From assembly GCF_000758165.1 (NCBI RefSeq), contig NZ_JNUP01000023.1:124001-188000 (forward strand): a stretch of DNA of 64,000 nt. The letters are read 5' to 3'. The position numbers and the translations under genes were made by a program. Numbering within the stretch: position 1 is the first letter of the stretch; each line of letters opens with the position of its first letter. Source of the stretch: Spirochaeta lutea (lineage in GTDB: Bacteria; Spirochaetota; Spirochaetia; DSM-27196; Salinispiraceae). Positions 18,210 through 27,456 of the stretch are shown here, one piece after another. The notes below the pieces were generated by a model, which had not been told where the DNA came from, did no database searches, and worked only from the letters and a program-made list of their open reading frames with translations.

Positions 18210-18632
18210 TTATTGCTTCCATGAAAGCCCACATCCCGCTGCCTGGGCCGTCTCAAAAAAACAGACCAGCATGGGTAAACCCGGGGGCAATCCGGATTCC
18301 GCAAGCAGGCAAGCAACATCCCAGGCCTCCTGGGGGTTGATGGGGGAGTCGATTTCCCAGGCCTCCTGGGGATCGATGAGGGAGTGGTTTGGAGCCCCGC
18401 CCAGACCGGAATGGGCCGGATGGACGGGCCCTGATACCTGAGCCTGGGTATCAGGAAGTTGCCGGGACATCGGCGGTGCTACGGTGTTATCGGAGAACCA
18501 TCCTAATAAGAACGGCCAAACCAGTTCAAAGGTCCGGGGAAGATCAATACCAGCCCTGGTTCCCAGCTCCTCCATGGCAATCTGGATACGGTCATGAATC
18601 TTCGGCATACCGGTATTGTAGTCGTTGACCAT
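18210..18632 (-). CDS. Unrecognised protein, possibly a truncated gene
   Basis: I do not recognise this 140-residue product (ATG at 18632; a TTG at 18644 is possible). The frame looks coding: codon choice resembles neighbouring genes and a 36-bp tandem duplication (copies beginning at 18320 and 18356, giving PQEAW twice) keeps the frame. The N-terminal half is protein-like (helix-rich, with ELVWPFLLGWF). Protein-like sequence continues upstream in the same frame (DRKGQIAEPYVQALYP) to a stop near 18767, but contains no usable start codon and overlaps the cobalamin riboswitch. The present gene may therefore be the remnant of a longer one. A terminator-like hairpin follows at 18091-18127. Confidence 0.55.
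   Translation of the reverse strand: MVNDYNTGMPKIHDRIQIAMEELGTRAGIDLPRTFELVWPFLLGWFSDNTVAPPMSRQLPDTQAQVSGPVHPAHSGLGGAPNHSLIDPQEAWEIDSPINPQEAWDVACLLAESGLPPGLPMLVCFFETAQAAGCGLSWKQ
18320..18391. repeat. 36-bp tandem duplication inside the unknown gene
   Basis: Two imperfect copies, each containing CCCAGGCCTCCTGGGG, begin at 18320 and 18356. The period of 36 bases is a multiple of three and gives two PQEAW peptides in the minus-strand frame. Confidence 0.75.
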
Positions 18633-18687
18633 GAGCCTCGCCAAGGGGTATAAAGCCTGTACATAAGGTTCCGCAATCTGGCCTTTA

Positions 18688-18880
18688 CGGTCAGAACCAT
18701 GGTGTAACCATGGTGCGGTGAAAAGGGAAGGGGGTGAAATTCCTCCACGGTCCCGCCACTGTGAGTTTTACTACCTAACCTGTATGCCACTGGATTTTTC
18801 CGGGAAGGCGGTTAGGGTCGGAACGAGTCAGGAGACCTGCCTTATGAACATACAAATACCTGCGCGGACAGGTAGGAGGT
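18688..18880 (+). promoter_or_regulatory. Cobalamin riboswitch with start-site hairpin
   Basis: Core elements are clear: GGGAAGGGGGTGAAATTCC (18725-18743), CCGCCACTGTG (18753-18763) and the B12 box GAGTCAGGAGACCTGCC (18825-18841). Downstream, TACCTG (18857-18862) pairs perfectly with CAGGTA (18869-18874), whose 3' arm abuts the AGGAGG ribosome site (18874-18879). The loop CGCGGA can pair at five of six positions with TCCACG (18744-18749) in the aptamer, as in the known loop-loop contact of these riboswitches. This predicts translational shut-off of btuF when B12 is plentiful. Confidence 0.95.
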
Positions 18881-18884
18881 TGTT

Positions 18885-19922
18885 ATGCAATTCCGTAGGT
18901 CGTTTTCCCGTACTATCCTTTCCCTCTGTTTGATCCTAGGGGTAACCCTTTCACCGACACTCGTTCTGGCAGCTGGTAATCAGGAGACAGCCGGCAGTCC
19001 GCCAACCCAGGAATCGATCCAGGGTCAGTCCTCTGAGTTACCCGATGCCGCTAGCGAAGTTTCCACCCCGCAACAGAGCCCCCAGCGTATTGTGAGCCTG
19101 GCTCCAAATGTTACTGAAATACTATTTGCTCTTGGAATTCAGAATCGGCTGGTGGGACGCACCGACTTCTGCGATTATCCTGCTGGGGTTTCGGAGATTC
19201 CGAGCATCGGCGGCGGAATGGATGCTGGTGTTGAGGGCATCCTCGCATTGAAGCCTGATCTTGTCATCGCACCCCGGGATTATTTCACTGCTTCAGTGGA
19301 AAAACTCCAGGATCTGTCCATACCGGTTCTCATCCTTGATACAGTAACCGAACTCAGTGGGGTATTCGAGTCTATTTCCGGAATTGCCCAGGCGGCGGGA
19401 GTCCCCAACCGGGGGGATGCTCTGGTGCAGTCCATGAAAGAGCGGCTGCAGATTCTCCAGACGGAATTGGAGACCCTATCCTCACCGCGTCCCAGGGTGT
19501 ACTATGCCGTCGGCTTCGGAGACGGGGGAGATTGGACGGCTGGGGGTGATACCTACATTCACCAAATGATCACCCTCGCCGGCGGCGAAAACATCGCTGC
19601 AGATGTATCGGGGTGGTCCTACTCCCTGGAGAAGCTCCTGGAACATGATCCCGAGCTAGTTCTCCTGCCGGGATCCTGGCCTGCTGAGGATGCCTTCAAG
19701 GTTACCCCGGGCTATAGCTCCCTCACCGCCGTCACTGAAGATAGACTGTATACTATAAATAACGATCTCATTGACCGCCAGGGACCGCGGTCCATAGACG
19801 GTTTGGTCATGTTGGCCTCTATCTTTCATCCGGATCTTAGTCCTGAGGTTCGCCAGGCTCTGACATCGGGATCACCCCAAAGCCAGGACACTATACAATC
19901 CCCTGAACAGGCCCGGGACTAG
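18885..19922 (+). CDS. btuF: Cobalamin ABC transporter substrate-binding protein
   Basis: A 345-residue exported binding protein with a signal peptide ending near LVLAAG and a low-complexity linker (about 30-65). The mature part is a BtuF/FhuD-like helical-backbone receptor with RIVSLAPNVTEILFALG, an LKPDLVIAP strand and a GWSYSLEKLLEHDPELVLLP segment. Such receptors bind corrinoids, haem or siderophores; the cobalamin riboswitch directly upstream makes B12 by far the most likely ligand. The ATG at 18885 lies five bases after AGGAGG. The gene starts a three-gene unit with btuC and btuD. Confidence 0.94.
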   Translation: MQFRRSFSRTILSLCLILGVTLSPTLVLAAGNQETAGSPPTQESIQGQSSELPDAASEVSTPQQSPQRIVSLAPNVTEILFALGIQNRLVGRTDFCDYPAGVSEIPSIGGGMDAGVEGILALKPDLVIAPRDYFTASVEKLQDLSIPVLILDTVTELSGVFESISGIAQAAGVPNRGDALVQSMKERLQILQTELETLSSPRPRVYYAVGFGDGGDWTAGGDTYIHQMITLAGGENIAADVSGWSYSLEKLLEHDPELVLLPGSWPAEDAFKVTPGYSSLTAVTEDRLYTINNDLIDRQGPRSIDGLVMLASIFHPDLSPEVRQALTSGSPQSQDTIQSPEQARD

Positions 19923-19924
19923 GT

Positions 19925-21001
19925 ATGCACGACCGTCTTCCCCTGAAGCGGTTTGTAGGCTGGATTTTCTTGGGGATCTTGACTTATATCGTGGTCAGCC
20001 TTGGGGCCGTTTCTTTCGGGGCTGCCGAGATTGGGTTCAACCAGTCCATGCGGATCCTTCTGTCTCTCCTGCCATTCCGGGGTACGGATGGCGGGGCTGA
20101 CAGCGCTTCGGTGAGGATGATCATACTCCAGGTCAGATTGCCCCGGGTTGTGCTTTCCGGCCTGGTGGGCATGGCCCTATCCTTGAGCGGGGCAGTGCTC
20201 CAGGCGGTGTTCAGAAATCCCCTGGCGGAACCCTATCTGCTGGGGATTAGTTCGGGGGCAGGCCTGGGGGCGAGTATCGGTATTATCCTGACCCCCGTAA
20301 TAGGCGTGTTCCCCCTGCTTTCAGGCTTCGGGATCATCGGCCTATCGGCCTTTTTGGGAGCCCTGGGATTCACCCTGATTGTCTATCTGCTGGCCAGGGT
20401 TATCTCACCGAACCGCAGTCAAGCCATTCTCTTGGCGGGGGTCGGGCTTGGCGTTATGGGGTCGGCGGGGATTTCGGTTCTCATGTTTCTGTACAGCAGG
20501 CATCTGGAACAGATCGTCTTTTGGACCATGGGGAGTTTTTCTGCGGCAAACTGGGACAGAGTGGCCTTAGTAGCTCCGGTGGTAGTATTGGCATCCTTGA
20601 TCATCTTCTTTCTACACAGGGAGGTAACCATACTTTCATGGGGAGGCGGTACCGGGCATATACTCGGAATGCGTGTCGATGCGGTCCGGCGGACGTTACT
20701 GGTGATCACGAGCCTGCTCACTGCCTTCTCCGTTGCCTCGGCCGGCGTTATAGGGTTCGTGGGGCTGGTTGTACCTCATATTCTGCGGAGCTGGGTCGGG
20801 GTGGATCATCGAAGGGTCCTGCCGCTCTCTGCCCTCGGCGGTGGCATCTTTCTCATACTAGCTGATACCCTCGCCAGAACCCTGGTCAGTCCACGAGAGA
20901 TACCCGTAGGGGTCCTTACGGCTCTCTTAGGCGGTCCCATTTTTATCTGGAGGATTCTCATGCCCCAGGGTTCGGGAAAGGATGCAGGTTATGAGTGGTG
21001 A
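19925..21001 (+). CDS. btuC: Cobalamin ABC transporter permease
   Basis: A 358-residue FecCD/BtuC-type permease with about ten membrane segments. Family motifs include RLPRVVLSGLVGMALSLSGA, NPLAEPYLLGISSGAGLG and GFVGLVVPHILR. It starts two bases after the btuF stop, indicating coupled translation, and overlaps btuD. It forms the inner-membrane channel for B12 delivered by BtuF. Confidence 0.94.
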   Translation: MHDRLPLKRFVGWIFLGILTYIVVSLGAVSFGAAEIGFNQSMRILLSLLPFRGTDGGADSASVRMIILQVRLPRVVLSGLVGMALSLSGAVLQAVFRNPLAEPYLLGISSGAGLGASIGIILTPVIGVFPLLSGFGIIGLSAFLGALGFTLIVYLLARVISPNRSQAILLAGVGLGVMGSAGISVLMFLYSRHLEQIVFWTMGSFSAANWDRVALVAPVVVLASLIIFFLHREVTILSWGGGTGHILGMRVDAVRRTLLVITSLLTAFSVASAGVIGFVGLVVPHILRSWVGVDHRRVLPLSALGGGIFLILADTLARTLVSPREIPVGVLTALLGGPIFIWRILMPQGSGKDAGYEW

Positions 21002-21818
21002 TACAAGGAACTCCCTCGAACTGCGGGATCTCAAATTCTCCTACACCCCTCAACAGGAATTGATACACAACCTAAATCTGCGGTTTGAACCCGGAAAAAT
21101 TATCGTGCTGTTGGGACCCAACGGTTCGGGGAAATCCACTATTATCCATCTCCTGTCGGGTCTCATCAAACCCCAGGCAGGTGCAGTCTTCCTTGGAGGG
21201 GAGGATATTCGATCCTACTCACCGAGGAGACGTGCTCAGTACATTGCCCTTGTCCCGCAGCTCCATACACCTCCCCCGGGCACCACCGTCCGGGATGCGC
21301 TCATCATGGGGCGCTATCCCTACCGCCGGGGGATCAACGCACTGGAATGCCCATCCGAGCTCTGGGAATTCGGTATAGGGCAGTTTGAACTCCAGCCGCT
21401 CCTAGACCATACCCTTGATACCCTTAGTGGAGGGGAATTGCAGCGGGTCATGATTGCCCGGGCTGTTATTCAGGACCCCAGATTTCTTATCCTGGACGAA
21501 CCCGGGGCACACCTGGATATACATCACCAGGTATTAGCCATGCGGGTTCTTAAAAACCTTGCCAACCGCGGCCAGGGGATTCTCATGGTACTCCATGATT
21601 TGACGGTTGCCCTACAGGTGGCGGATGAGGTTGTCCTTCTAGGACCGGGGAGTGCTGAGGCGGGTGCTCATGGCGACCCGTCCTATTCTCGGCCGGAATT
21701 GTTACAGGGACCGCCGGATTTGGTGTTACAGGAAGAGCGATTGTCCAGGGTGTATAAAAATCCCGTACAGATCATTCGGAATCCGGGAGGTGTTGCAGCG
21801 GTGTACCATTTTTCTTAG
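20991..21818 (+). CDS. btuD: Cobalamin ABC transporter ATP-binding protein
   Basis: A 275-residue ATPase with Walker A GPNGSGKST (42-50), signature LSGGELQR, Walker B FLILDEP and an HDLTVA switch histidine. The start at 20991 overlaps btuC by 11 bases; an ATG at 20982 is also possible. The C-terminal region after the H-loop is somewhat extended, as in BtuD/FepC-type ATPases. It powers B12 import with BtuF and BtuC. MetH in the same window is a likely consumer of the vitamin. Confidence 0.93.
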   Translation: MSGDTRNSLELRDLKFSYTPQQELIHNLNLRFEPGKIIVLLGPNGSGKSTIIHLLSGLIKPQAGAVFLGGEDIRSYSPRRRAQYIALVPQLHTPPPGTTVRDALIMGRYPYRRGINALECPSELWEFGIGQFELQPLLDHTLDTLSGGELQRVMIARAVIQDPRFLILDEPGAHLDIHHQVLAMRVLKNLANRGQGILMVLHDLTVALQVADEVVLLGPGSAEAGAHGDPSYSRPELLQGPPDLVLQEERLSRVYKNPVQIIRNPGGVAAVYHFS

Positions 21819-21827
21819 ACTTCAGCT

Positions 21828-22823
21828 ATGAACATTCTTGTTTTGGATGGGCAGACCAACAACCCGGGGGATCTCTCCTGGCAGCCCGTCGCCGATTTGG
21901 GAAACCTCACCGTGTATCCCAGGACAGCGAGTCGGGAACTTCTTTCCCGTGCCAAGGACGCCCAAATCATCCTGACAAATAAGGTACCGCTTACCAGAGA
22001 TGTTCTGGATGTTCTCACCCGTCTTAGGTTTATTCAAATCCTGGCCACAGGGTGGAATACCGTGGATGTGGATTATGCTGCCCGCCTGGGTATTCCTGTC
22101 AGCAACATTCCCGATTACAGCACAGATTCGGTCGCCCAACATGTGTTCGCCTTTCTCCTCCATGCGTTTAATCAAATACAAATGCATGCCGACTCGGTAC
22201 GTCAGGGTGATTGGAGTTCATGCCTGGATTTTTCCTATTCACTGGTCCCTATGGAAGAATTAGCCGGCAAGACCATGGGGATAGTCGGATACGGTCGTAT
22301 CGGAAGGAAGGTTGCGTCCATTGCACGGTCCTTTGGAATGAAGGTTCTCGCCGGCAGACATCCTGATGGTACCATTCCCCGGGGCTGCGGGGAGGATCCC
22401 CTGTTGGAAGAACGGGATATTCTTCCTCTTCAAGAGCTTTTCCTCCAGAGTAGCGTCATCACTCTGCATGTCCCCCTGGCAGCACGCACCCTCGAGATGA
22501 TCGGGGGTGAACTCCTATCCCGCTCGCCCTCGGATCAGATTCTAATCAATACGGCCCGGGGGGGAATCGTTGCAGAAGCGGATCTGATCCTAGCCCTGGA
22601 CAGCCGGACCCATGGGCCCCGCTATTATTACACCGATGTGTACTCCCTTGAACCGCCCGAACCGCATCCCCGGTTATTTGACCATCCCCGGGTCATCGTT
22701 AGTCCCCACCGGGCGTGGAGCAGCGTCCGGGCCCGGCAGCACCTCATCCAGATTGCCGCAGACAATATTCGCGGGTTTCTATCTGGAAAACCTCAGAATC
22801 TTGTTCCTTCATCTTCTCCCTAG
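21828..22823 (+). CDS. D-isomer-specific 2-hydroxyacid dehydrogenase
   Basis: A 331-residue NAD(P)-dependent dehydrogenase. The nucleotide-binding motif is GYGRIG (about 154-159), with the catalytic arginine in TARGGI, and His in SPHRAW. The usual Asp-Glu region reads YTDVYSLEPP. Overall it is most like glycerate/hydroxypyruvate reductases. It starts 10 bases after btuD, so it probably shares the riboswitch-controlled message, although a link to B12 is not evident. Exact substrate is unknown. Confidence 0.88.
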   Translation: MNILVLDGQTNNPGDLSWQPVADLGNLTVYPRTASRELLSRAKDAQIILTNKVPLTRDVLDVLTRLRFIQILATGWNTVDVDYAARLGIPVSNIPDYSTDSVAQHVFAFLLHAFNQIQMHADSVRQGDWSSCLDFSYSLVPMEELAGKTMGIVGYGRIGRKVASIARSFGMKVLAGRHPDGTIPRGCGEDPLLEERDILPLQELFLQSSVITLHVPLAARTLEMIGGELLSRSPSDQILINTARGGIVAEADLILALDSRTHGPRYYYTDVYSLEPPEPHPRLFDHPRVIVSPHRAWSSVRARQHLIQIAADNIRGFLSGKPQNLVPSSSP

Positions 22824-22869
22824 GTCGAAAAACCTTGCTTTCAATCTCCGCAATTCCTAAGCTTTAGGT

Positions 22870-25857
22870 ATGGAAAAACGGGTTCGTTCCCTAATGATCA
22901 TTATCGCAGTATTCTGGTTATCGCCCTTCGTCCTGGCATTCGCCCAGGAACCCGCTATCCTGATCCTCCATTCCTACAGCAGCGATTTTCCTTGGACAGC
23001 TGAGCTGGGTGAGGTTTTTCAAGCGACGGTCAGGGAATCCTATCCCAAAGCAGTTTTTTTCAGTGAATTTCTCCAGACAAAACAGTTTCCCTACCAACAG
23101 GTTGCGCCCATTACAGCTGACTTCGTATCCAAAAAATACCGGGGTCAGCACCTGGACGGTTTATACCTCACGGACGATAATGCCCTCTATTTTTACCTAG
23201 AGTACCAGGATCAGCTCGATGTCCTCAAGCATATTGGCTCCTCGGTGGTGGCTGCCGGATTGCATGACCAGATTCCCGGGTATACCGGCTCCGGAGTGAT
23301 TGAGAGCCTCGATTTTTCCAGAAATCTTCGGGCCATAGCACGACTCCACCCTGGCGCTTCCACTATCATGGTACTAACCGATGAGACAGAATTGGGTCAA
23401 AGTTACGCGAACCAGATAACCATGGCTGCGGCGGACCTGCAGGCTCAGGGAGAACAGATTCCACCGCTAACCCTGCTCCCTAGTCCATCTACTGACCAGC
23501 TGAGAAAACAACTGCTGCAAGCCCCGGCTTCCACCCCAATCTTGTATTTATCATACTTTGTCACTAAAACAGGTGAGTTACTGACTCTGGAGGAGTCCTT
23601 CCAACTCATAGAATCCCTAGGTTCCTTTCCCATATACAGTTTTTGGGAGGATACCCTGCAGTTCGGTGCCCTGGGCGGATACATGGTTAATGCGAACCAG
23701 GTCGGCACCATGGCCGGCACACTCATGGTTCAGCGATTCGCCGAACCCCTGGGAGAGCCCCAGCTGCTCTACAGTGACAATCCGTTCTTAATCAACACCG
23801 AACCCATGGAACGGTTTTCCCTATCCAGGGAGGCGTTACCCGATAATACGGTGTTTATAGATTTCGAACCGACCTCCGCTCCCGGTGCGCTTGAGAATCA
23901 GTCTGTAGGATTGGGTACGGCCTTTCCATGGGTACTCAGTATCGCCGTCCTAGGGATCGGCGCGGTTGTGTTGCTTCTCTGGGGTTTCCGAAGGAAAAAA
24001 GCAGTACAGTTATTGGTAACCATCGAGAAGGCCCTTCATACCATAGATTTGGGTGTGTACATTACTGACCCCTTGGGGAGAATCATTTATGCGAATAACG
24101 CCATGTCCACCATCAGCGGCTATTCAAAGGATGAACTCCTAGGGCAGACCCCGCGTTTATTCAAGTCGGGTCTTCAATCCAGAGAGTATTATGAACAGCT
24201 ATGGCGCACCCTGGGGAATCACACCATCTGGTCTGAGCAGATCATCAACCGGCGACGGGATGGATCACTCTATACGGCCGCGCAAACCATCCACCCGGTC
24301 CTGAGCCGGGGCTCACTCCTGGAGGGATTTATTGCCGTTCAGCGGGACGTGACGGAGCAGCGCCGGATGGAAGAGGCTCTCCGCAACAGCGAAATACATT
24401 ACCGGCTTTTAGCAGAAAACGCCACCGATATGATATCCCGGCATGCGCCGGATGGAGCCTACCTCTATGCTTCTCCAGCTTCCCGAGATCTCATCGGGTA
24501 CGACCCTCAGGAGCTGATAGGCAGGGATCCATACACCCTGTTTCATCCCGAGGATGTTCCTGATATACGCCTGAGCCATAAACAGATCTACGATATGCAC
24601 CAAAGCTCCCAAGTTACCTACCGAATCCACCATAAAAACGGATCATGGAGGTGGGTGGAGACCACCAGTAAAATGGTCGTGGACGCCCATGGGGATGTTA
24701 CAGAAATTATTGCCATTACCCGGGATGTTTCCGAACGACAGCAGCGTAACCGGGAACTCATCCAAGAAAAGGAGCGCGCTGAAGCCGCTGACCGGGCAAA
24801 GAGCGCCTTCCTTGCGAATATGAGTCATGAAATACGTACGCCCCTGAATGGAATTATTGGCTTTGCCTCGTTAATTCATCAGGACTCCAAGGATCCAGCC
24901 ATGGCTGAGTACGCCCGTACCATTGAGCGGTCAGGGAACCATCTCCTAGACCTGATCAATGATATCCTGGACCTCTCAAAAATTGAGGCCGGAATGATGG
25001 TTATTCGGCCGGAAGAAACGAATATCCGTGTATTTTTAGAGGAGTTGGTTCAGTTGTTTCAGGGTGCATCGAAGAATAAGGGAATAGATCTGAGACTAGA
25101 CCTGAGTCAGGCCCTTCTGGAATTAGACACAATGAATTACCTATTTGATCCCCTTAGGCTGCGTCAGATTCTCGTGAATCTGCTGGGGAATGCCATTAAG
25201 TTTACGGAACACGGCGGAGTTACCCTCACATGCGATCTTGCGGATAACGGTAATACCCTTATTTTTGAGGTTGCGGACACAGGCATTGGAATCCCCCCGG
25301 AAAAGATTGAGCAGATCTACACGGCATTTAACCAGGTGGATAATGTCTCCCAACGAAAATTTAACGGTGCCGGGTTAGGATTAACCATTTCTTACCGGCT
25401 TACCCAGCAGATGGAGGGTTCACTTCGGGTGTACAGTAGGGCGGGAGAGGGTACCACCGTACGTCTCCAGGTTCCTACCTTCCCGCTGCGTAAATCGAGT
25501 TCGCCTGTAACCGCCCCTGAAGGGGCCATCGTCACAGAAGACTTCCCCGAGATTGAAGGGGAGCCGAATGTGCTGGATCCTGGGTTGAAGGGGGTGGAAT
25601 CAAGGACTATACAACAAAATGAAGTCCTTCCCCCGGATATACTTCAGAGTCTCAAGGAACTTAGGAGCCGAGGGATTATTGATGAAATTATTACCAGGAC
25701 CTCCCAGATTCTGGATTCTGAGGAGATGCAGGGTATTCCAGGGTTCCGGAACAGAATTCTGAGCCTCCATAATGCTGCTGTGGATTGGAATATCGAAGCC
25801 ATAGAACGAGAATGGAATGTACTATTCCATGATTGGGGTTTAGGGAATGAAGGATGA
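22870..25857 (+). CDS. Membrane histidine kinase with periplasmic binding domain and two PAS domains
   Basis: A 995-residue sensor kinase. A signal segment (1-26) is followed by a periplasmic domain (about 30-345) of the ABC-substrate-binding type that starts AILILHSYSSDFPWT. One membrane helix lies at about 352-374, then two PAS domains (about 375-495 and 500-625), the HisKA box AFLANMSHEIRTPLNG with phosphate-accepting His653, and an ATPase domain with GTGIG-type boxes (DTGIGIPP, GAGLGLTIS). The last 110 residues are helical and resemble the C-terminal region found in BvgS-type kinases, but no receiver or Hpt motif is seen. It overlaps the next gene by 11 bases; that response regulator is the obvious partner. 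The ligand is unknown. Confidence 0.93.
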   Translation: MEKRVRSLMIIIAVFWLSPFVLAFAQEPAILILHSYSSDFPWTAELGEVFQATVRESYPKAVFFSEFLQTKQFPYQQVAPITADFVSKKYRGQHLDGLYLTDDNALYFYLEYQDQLDVLKHIGSSVVAAGLHDQIPGYTGSGVIESLDFSRNLRAIARLHPGASTIMVLTDETELGQSYANQITMAAADLQAQGEQIPPLTLLPSPSTDQLRKQLLQAPASTPILYLSYFVTKTGELLTLEESFQLIESLGSFPIYSFWEDTLQFGALGGYMVNANQVGTMAGTLMVQRFAEPLGEPQLLYSDNPFLINTEPMERFSLSREALPDNTVFIDFEPTSAPGALENQSVGLGTAFPWVLSIAVLGIGAVVLLLWGFRRKKAVQLLVTIEKALHTIDLGVYITDPLGRIIYANNAMSTISGYSKDELLGQTPRLFKSGLQSREYYEQLWRTLGNHTIWSEQIINRRRDGSLYTAAQTIHPVLSRGSLLEGFIAVQRDVTEQRRMEEALRNSEIHYRLLAENATDMISRHAPDGAYLYASPASRDLIGYDPQELIGRDPYTLFHPEDVPDIRLSHKQIYDMHQSSQVTYRIHHKNGSWRWVETTSKMVVDAHGDVTEIIAITRDVSERQQRNRELIQEKERAEAADRAKSAFLANMSHEIRTPLNGIIGFASLIHQDSKDPAMAEYARTIERSGNHLLDLINDILDLSKIEAGMMVIRPEETNIRVFLEELVQLFQGASKNKGIDLRLDLSQALLELDTMNYLFDPLRLRQILVNLLGNAIKFTEHGGVTLTCDLADNGNTLIFEVADTGIGIPPEKIEQIYTAFNQVDNVSQRKFNGAGLGLTISYRLTQQMEGSLRVYSRAGEGTTVRLQVPTFPLRKSSSPVTAPEGAIVTEDFPEIEGEPNVLDPGLKGVESRTIQQNEVLPPDILQSLKELRSRGIIDEIITRTSQILDSEEMQGIPGFRNRILSLHNAAVDWNIEAIEREWNVLFHDWGLGNEG

Positions 25858-26887
25858 TCCCAAAACTGCCGCCACCGTCCTCATCGTAGATGATGATAGT
25901 ACCAATATCCAGGTAGCCGCTTCGCATCTTCGCGGACAGGGGTTGGCGATCACCTATGCGCTTTCTGCAGAGGAAGCCCTGGCACGGATAGAAAACCATA
26001 GGCCGGATATCATACTCCTCGACATCATGATGCCTGTTGTGGACGGCATCAGCCTTTGCAGACAACTCAAGGAACGGAGGGAGTACCGTGATATTCCTGT
26101 GATTTTCCTGACAGCCAGGGTGGATAAAGAGACGCTTATGCAGGCGTATGATGCCGGTGCCTCGGATTATATTACAAAACCGTTTTTCGGACCAGAGTTA
26201 ATGAAGCGGGTGCAGATCCACTTGGAGTATCGCCGGTTGCTGGGTGAGACGGAACAGATAAATGCAGAATTGAATTTGCAGGTGCTTAAGGCCATGAAGG
26301 CCGAGGAGGAATCCCAGGCGTATCAACGGGATATCGTTGCCGCAAACCTAAAGTTAAAGGAATTGGCGAGTCATGATAGTCTGACGGGCTTGCTAAACAG
26401 GCGAAGGGCCTGGGAACTCCTGGAGTATGAAATCCAGCGGAGTACCCGGTATAACCGCGTAATAACCTTCTTATTACTAGACATTGATAATTTTAAATCC
26501 ATAAACGATTCCCACGGACACGAGACCGGAGACGAGGTGCTAAAGCGAATTTCTGTGCTCCTCAAACAGGGGGTGAGAAAACAGGATATCGTTGCACGCT
26601 GGGGAGGTGAGGAGTTTCTCATTGCCCTACCTGAAACAGGAATAGATCAGGGCCTCCATGTCGCTGAGACCATGAGGAAAAGCTGTGAAACCCTTGCCTG
26701 GAATTTTAAGGGACGGGTGACTGTCTCCATTGGTGTAAGCCAATACCCCTCGAGCACAGATACCCCCGAAAGGCAAGAGCAGGGTTTTGGTGTGAGCATC
26801 TCCCTTGCGGATAAAGCCCTGTATTTCTCGAAGGAACATGGGAGAAATCGTGTCACCCAATATGACGAGCACTTGGACAAGCGGTAA
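25847..26887 (+). CDS. Response regulator with diguanylate cyclase (GGDEF) domain
   Basis: A 346-residue cytoplasmic protein. The receiver domain (about 10-125) has the acidic cluster VDDD, phospho-acceptor Asp59 (LLDIMMP) and Lys in ITKPF. The GGDEF domain (about 180-345) carries GGEEF at 253-257, so it should make cyclic di-GMP, and the inhibitory I-site R244-x-x-D247 is present, so product inhibition is expected. A coiled-coil-like linker joins the two. Overlap with the kinase gene indicates a cognate pair that converts a periplasmic signal into cyclic di-GMP. Confidence 0.95.
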   Translation: MKDDPKTAATVLIVDDDSTNIQVAASHLRGQGLAITYALSAEEALARIENHRPDIILLDIMMPVVDGISLCRQLKERREYRDIPVIFLTARVDKETLMQAYDAGASDYITKPFFGPELMKRVQIHLEYRRLLGETEQINAELNLQVLKAMKAEEESQAYQRDIVAANLKLKELASHDSLTGLLNRRRAWELLEYEIQRSTRYNRVITFLLLDIDNFKSINDSHGHETGDEVLKRISVLLKQGVRKQDIVARWGGEEFLIALPETGIDQGLHVAETMRKSCETLAWNFKGRVTVSIGVSQYPSSTDTPERQEQGFGVSISLADKALYFSKEHGRNRVTQYDEHLDKR

Positions 26888-26961
26888 AAAACGGGATACT
26901 ATTGTGTAGTGGGTGGCCCCGCTACTCAGTCTAATACGAGGGTTTTCCCAGGGAGGATTCC

Positions 26962-27456
26962 GTGCATCAACGTTCATTCAAAGTAGTACTGCTTCTCCTG
27001 ATGTTCCTTATCACCCTTGGAGCAGGGCTGTATGCTGGGGGTTCTTCGGAGGCTGATCAGGGTTACGATCCCCTGAATCCGCCTCCGCCGGAAATCCCGG
27101 AGATACCGGAACATATTCCCCGGATTATTAGAACCATAGATGACCAGCTGTTGATTATCGAGTCATACGGTGGGTTTCTCCAATCAGCCCGGGATCTTCT
27201 AAAGGATTCAAAACAATTCGGCCTTGAACGGAACGCAGCGGGGATTCAAGCCTTTCGAACCGTGCGCCAACAGTGGTTTGTGTTCTTTACCCATTTGACC
27301 TACCGACCGAAAGACGACTCTTTGACGAGCCAGGATATTGCATCATTCTTCGATGGTATTTCATCACTGGATAGTGACCTGATACAGGTTGTTGAGGATT
27401 TGAATGACTATATCGATTCCCAACGTGTGCTTACCTCCGAGAAGTATCAGCTTTAG
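26962..27456 (+). CDS. Small exported protein of unknown function
   Basis: A 164-residue protein that I do not recognise. GTG at 26962 follows GGGAGG five bases upstream. It has a signal peptide (VVLLLLMFLITLGAGLYAGG), a proline-rich linker (NPPPPEIPEIPEHIP) and a helical domain rich in charged residues (about 60-164). It stands 74 bases after the diguanylate cyclase gene on the same strand and could belong to that unit; a periplasmic signalling role is only a guess. Confidence 0.7.
   Translation: MHQRSFKVVLLLLMFLITLGAGLYAGGSSEADQGYDPLNPPPPEIPEIPEHIPRIIRTIDDQLLIIESYGGFLQSARDLLKDSKQFGLERNAAGIQAFRTVRQQWFVFFTHLTYRPKDDSLTSQDIASFFDGISSLDSDLIQVVEDLNDYIDSQRVLTSEKYQL

Noticed and set aside
22870-25857. 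Hybrid kinase with receiver domain
   Set aside because: The C-terminal 110 residues are helical and lack the receiver Asp and Lys motifs; the receiver is encoded by the next gene.
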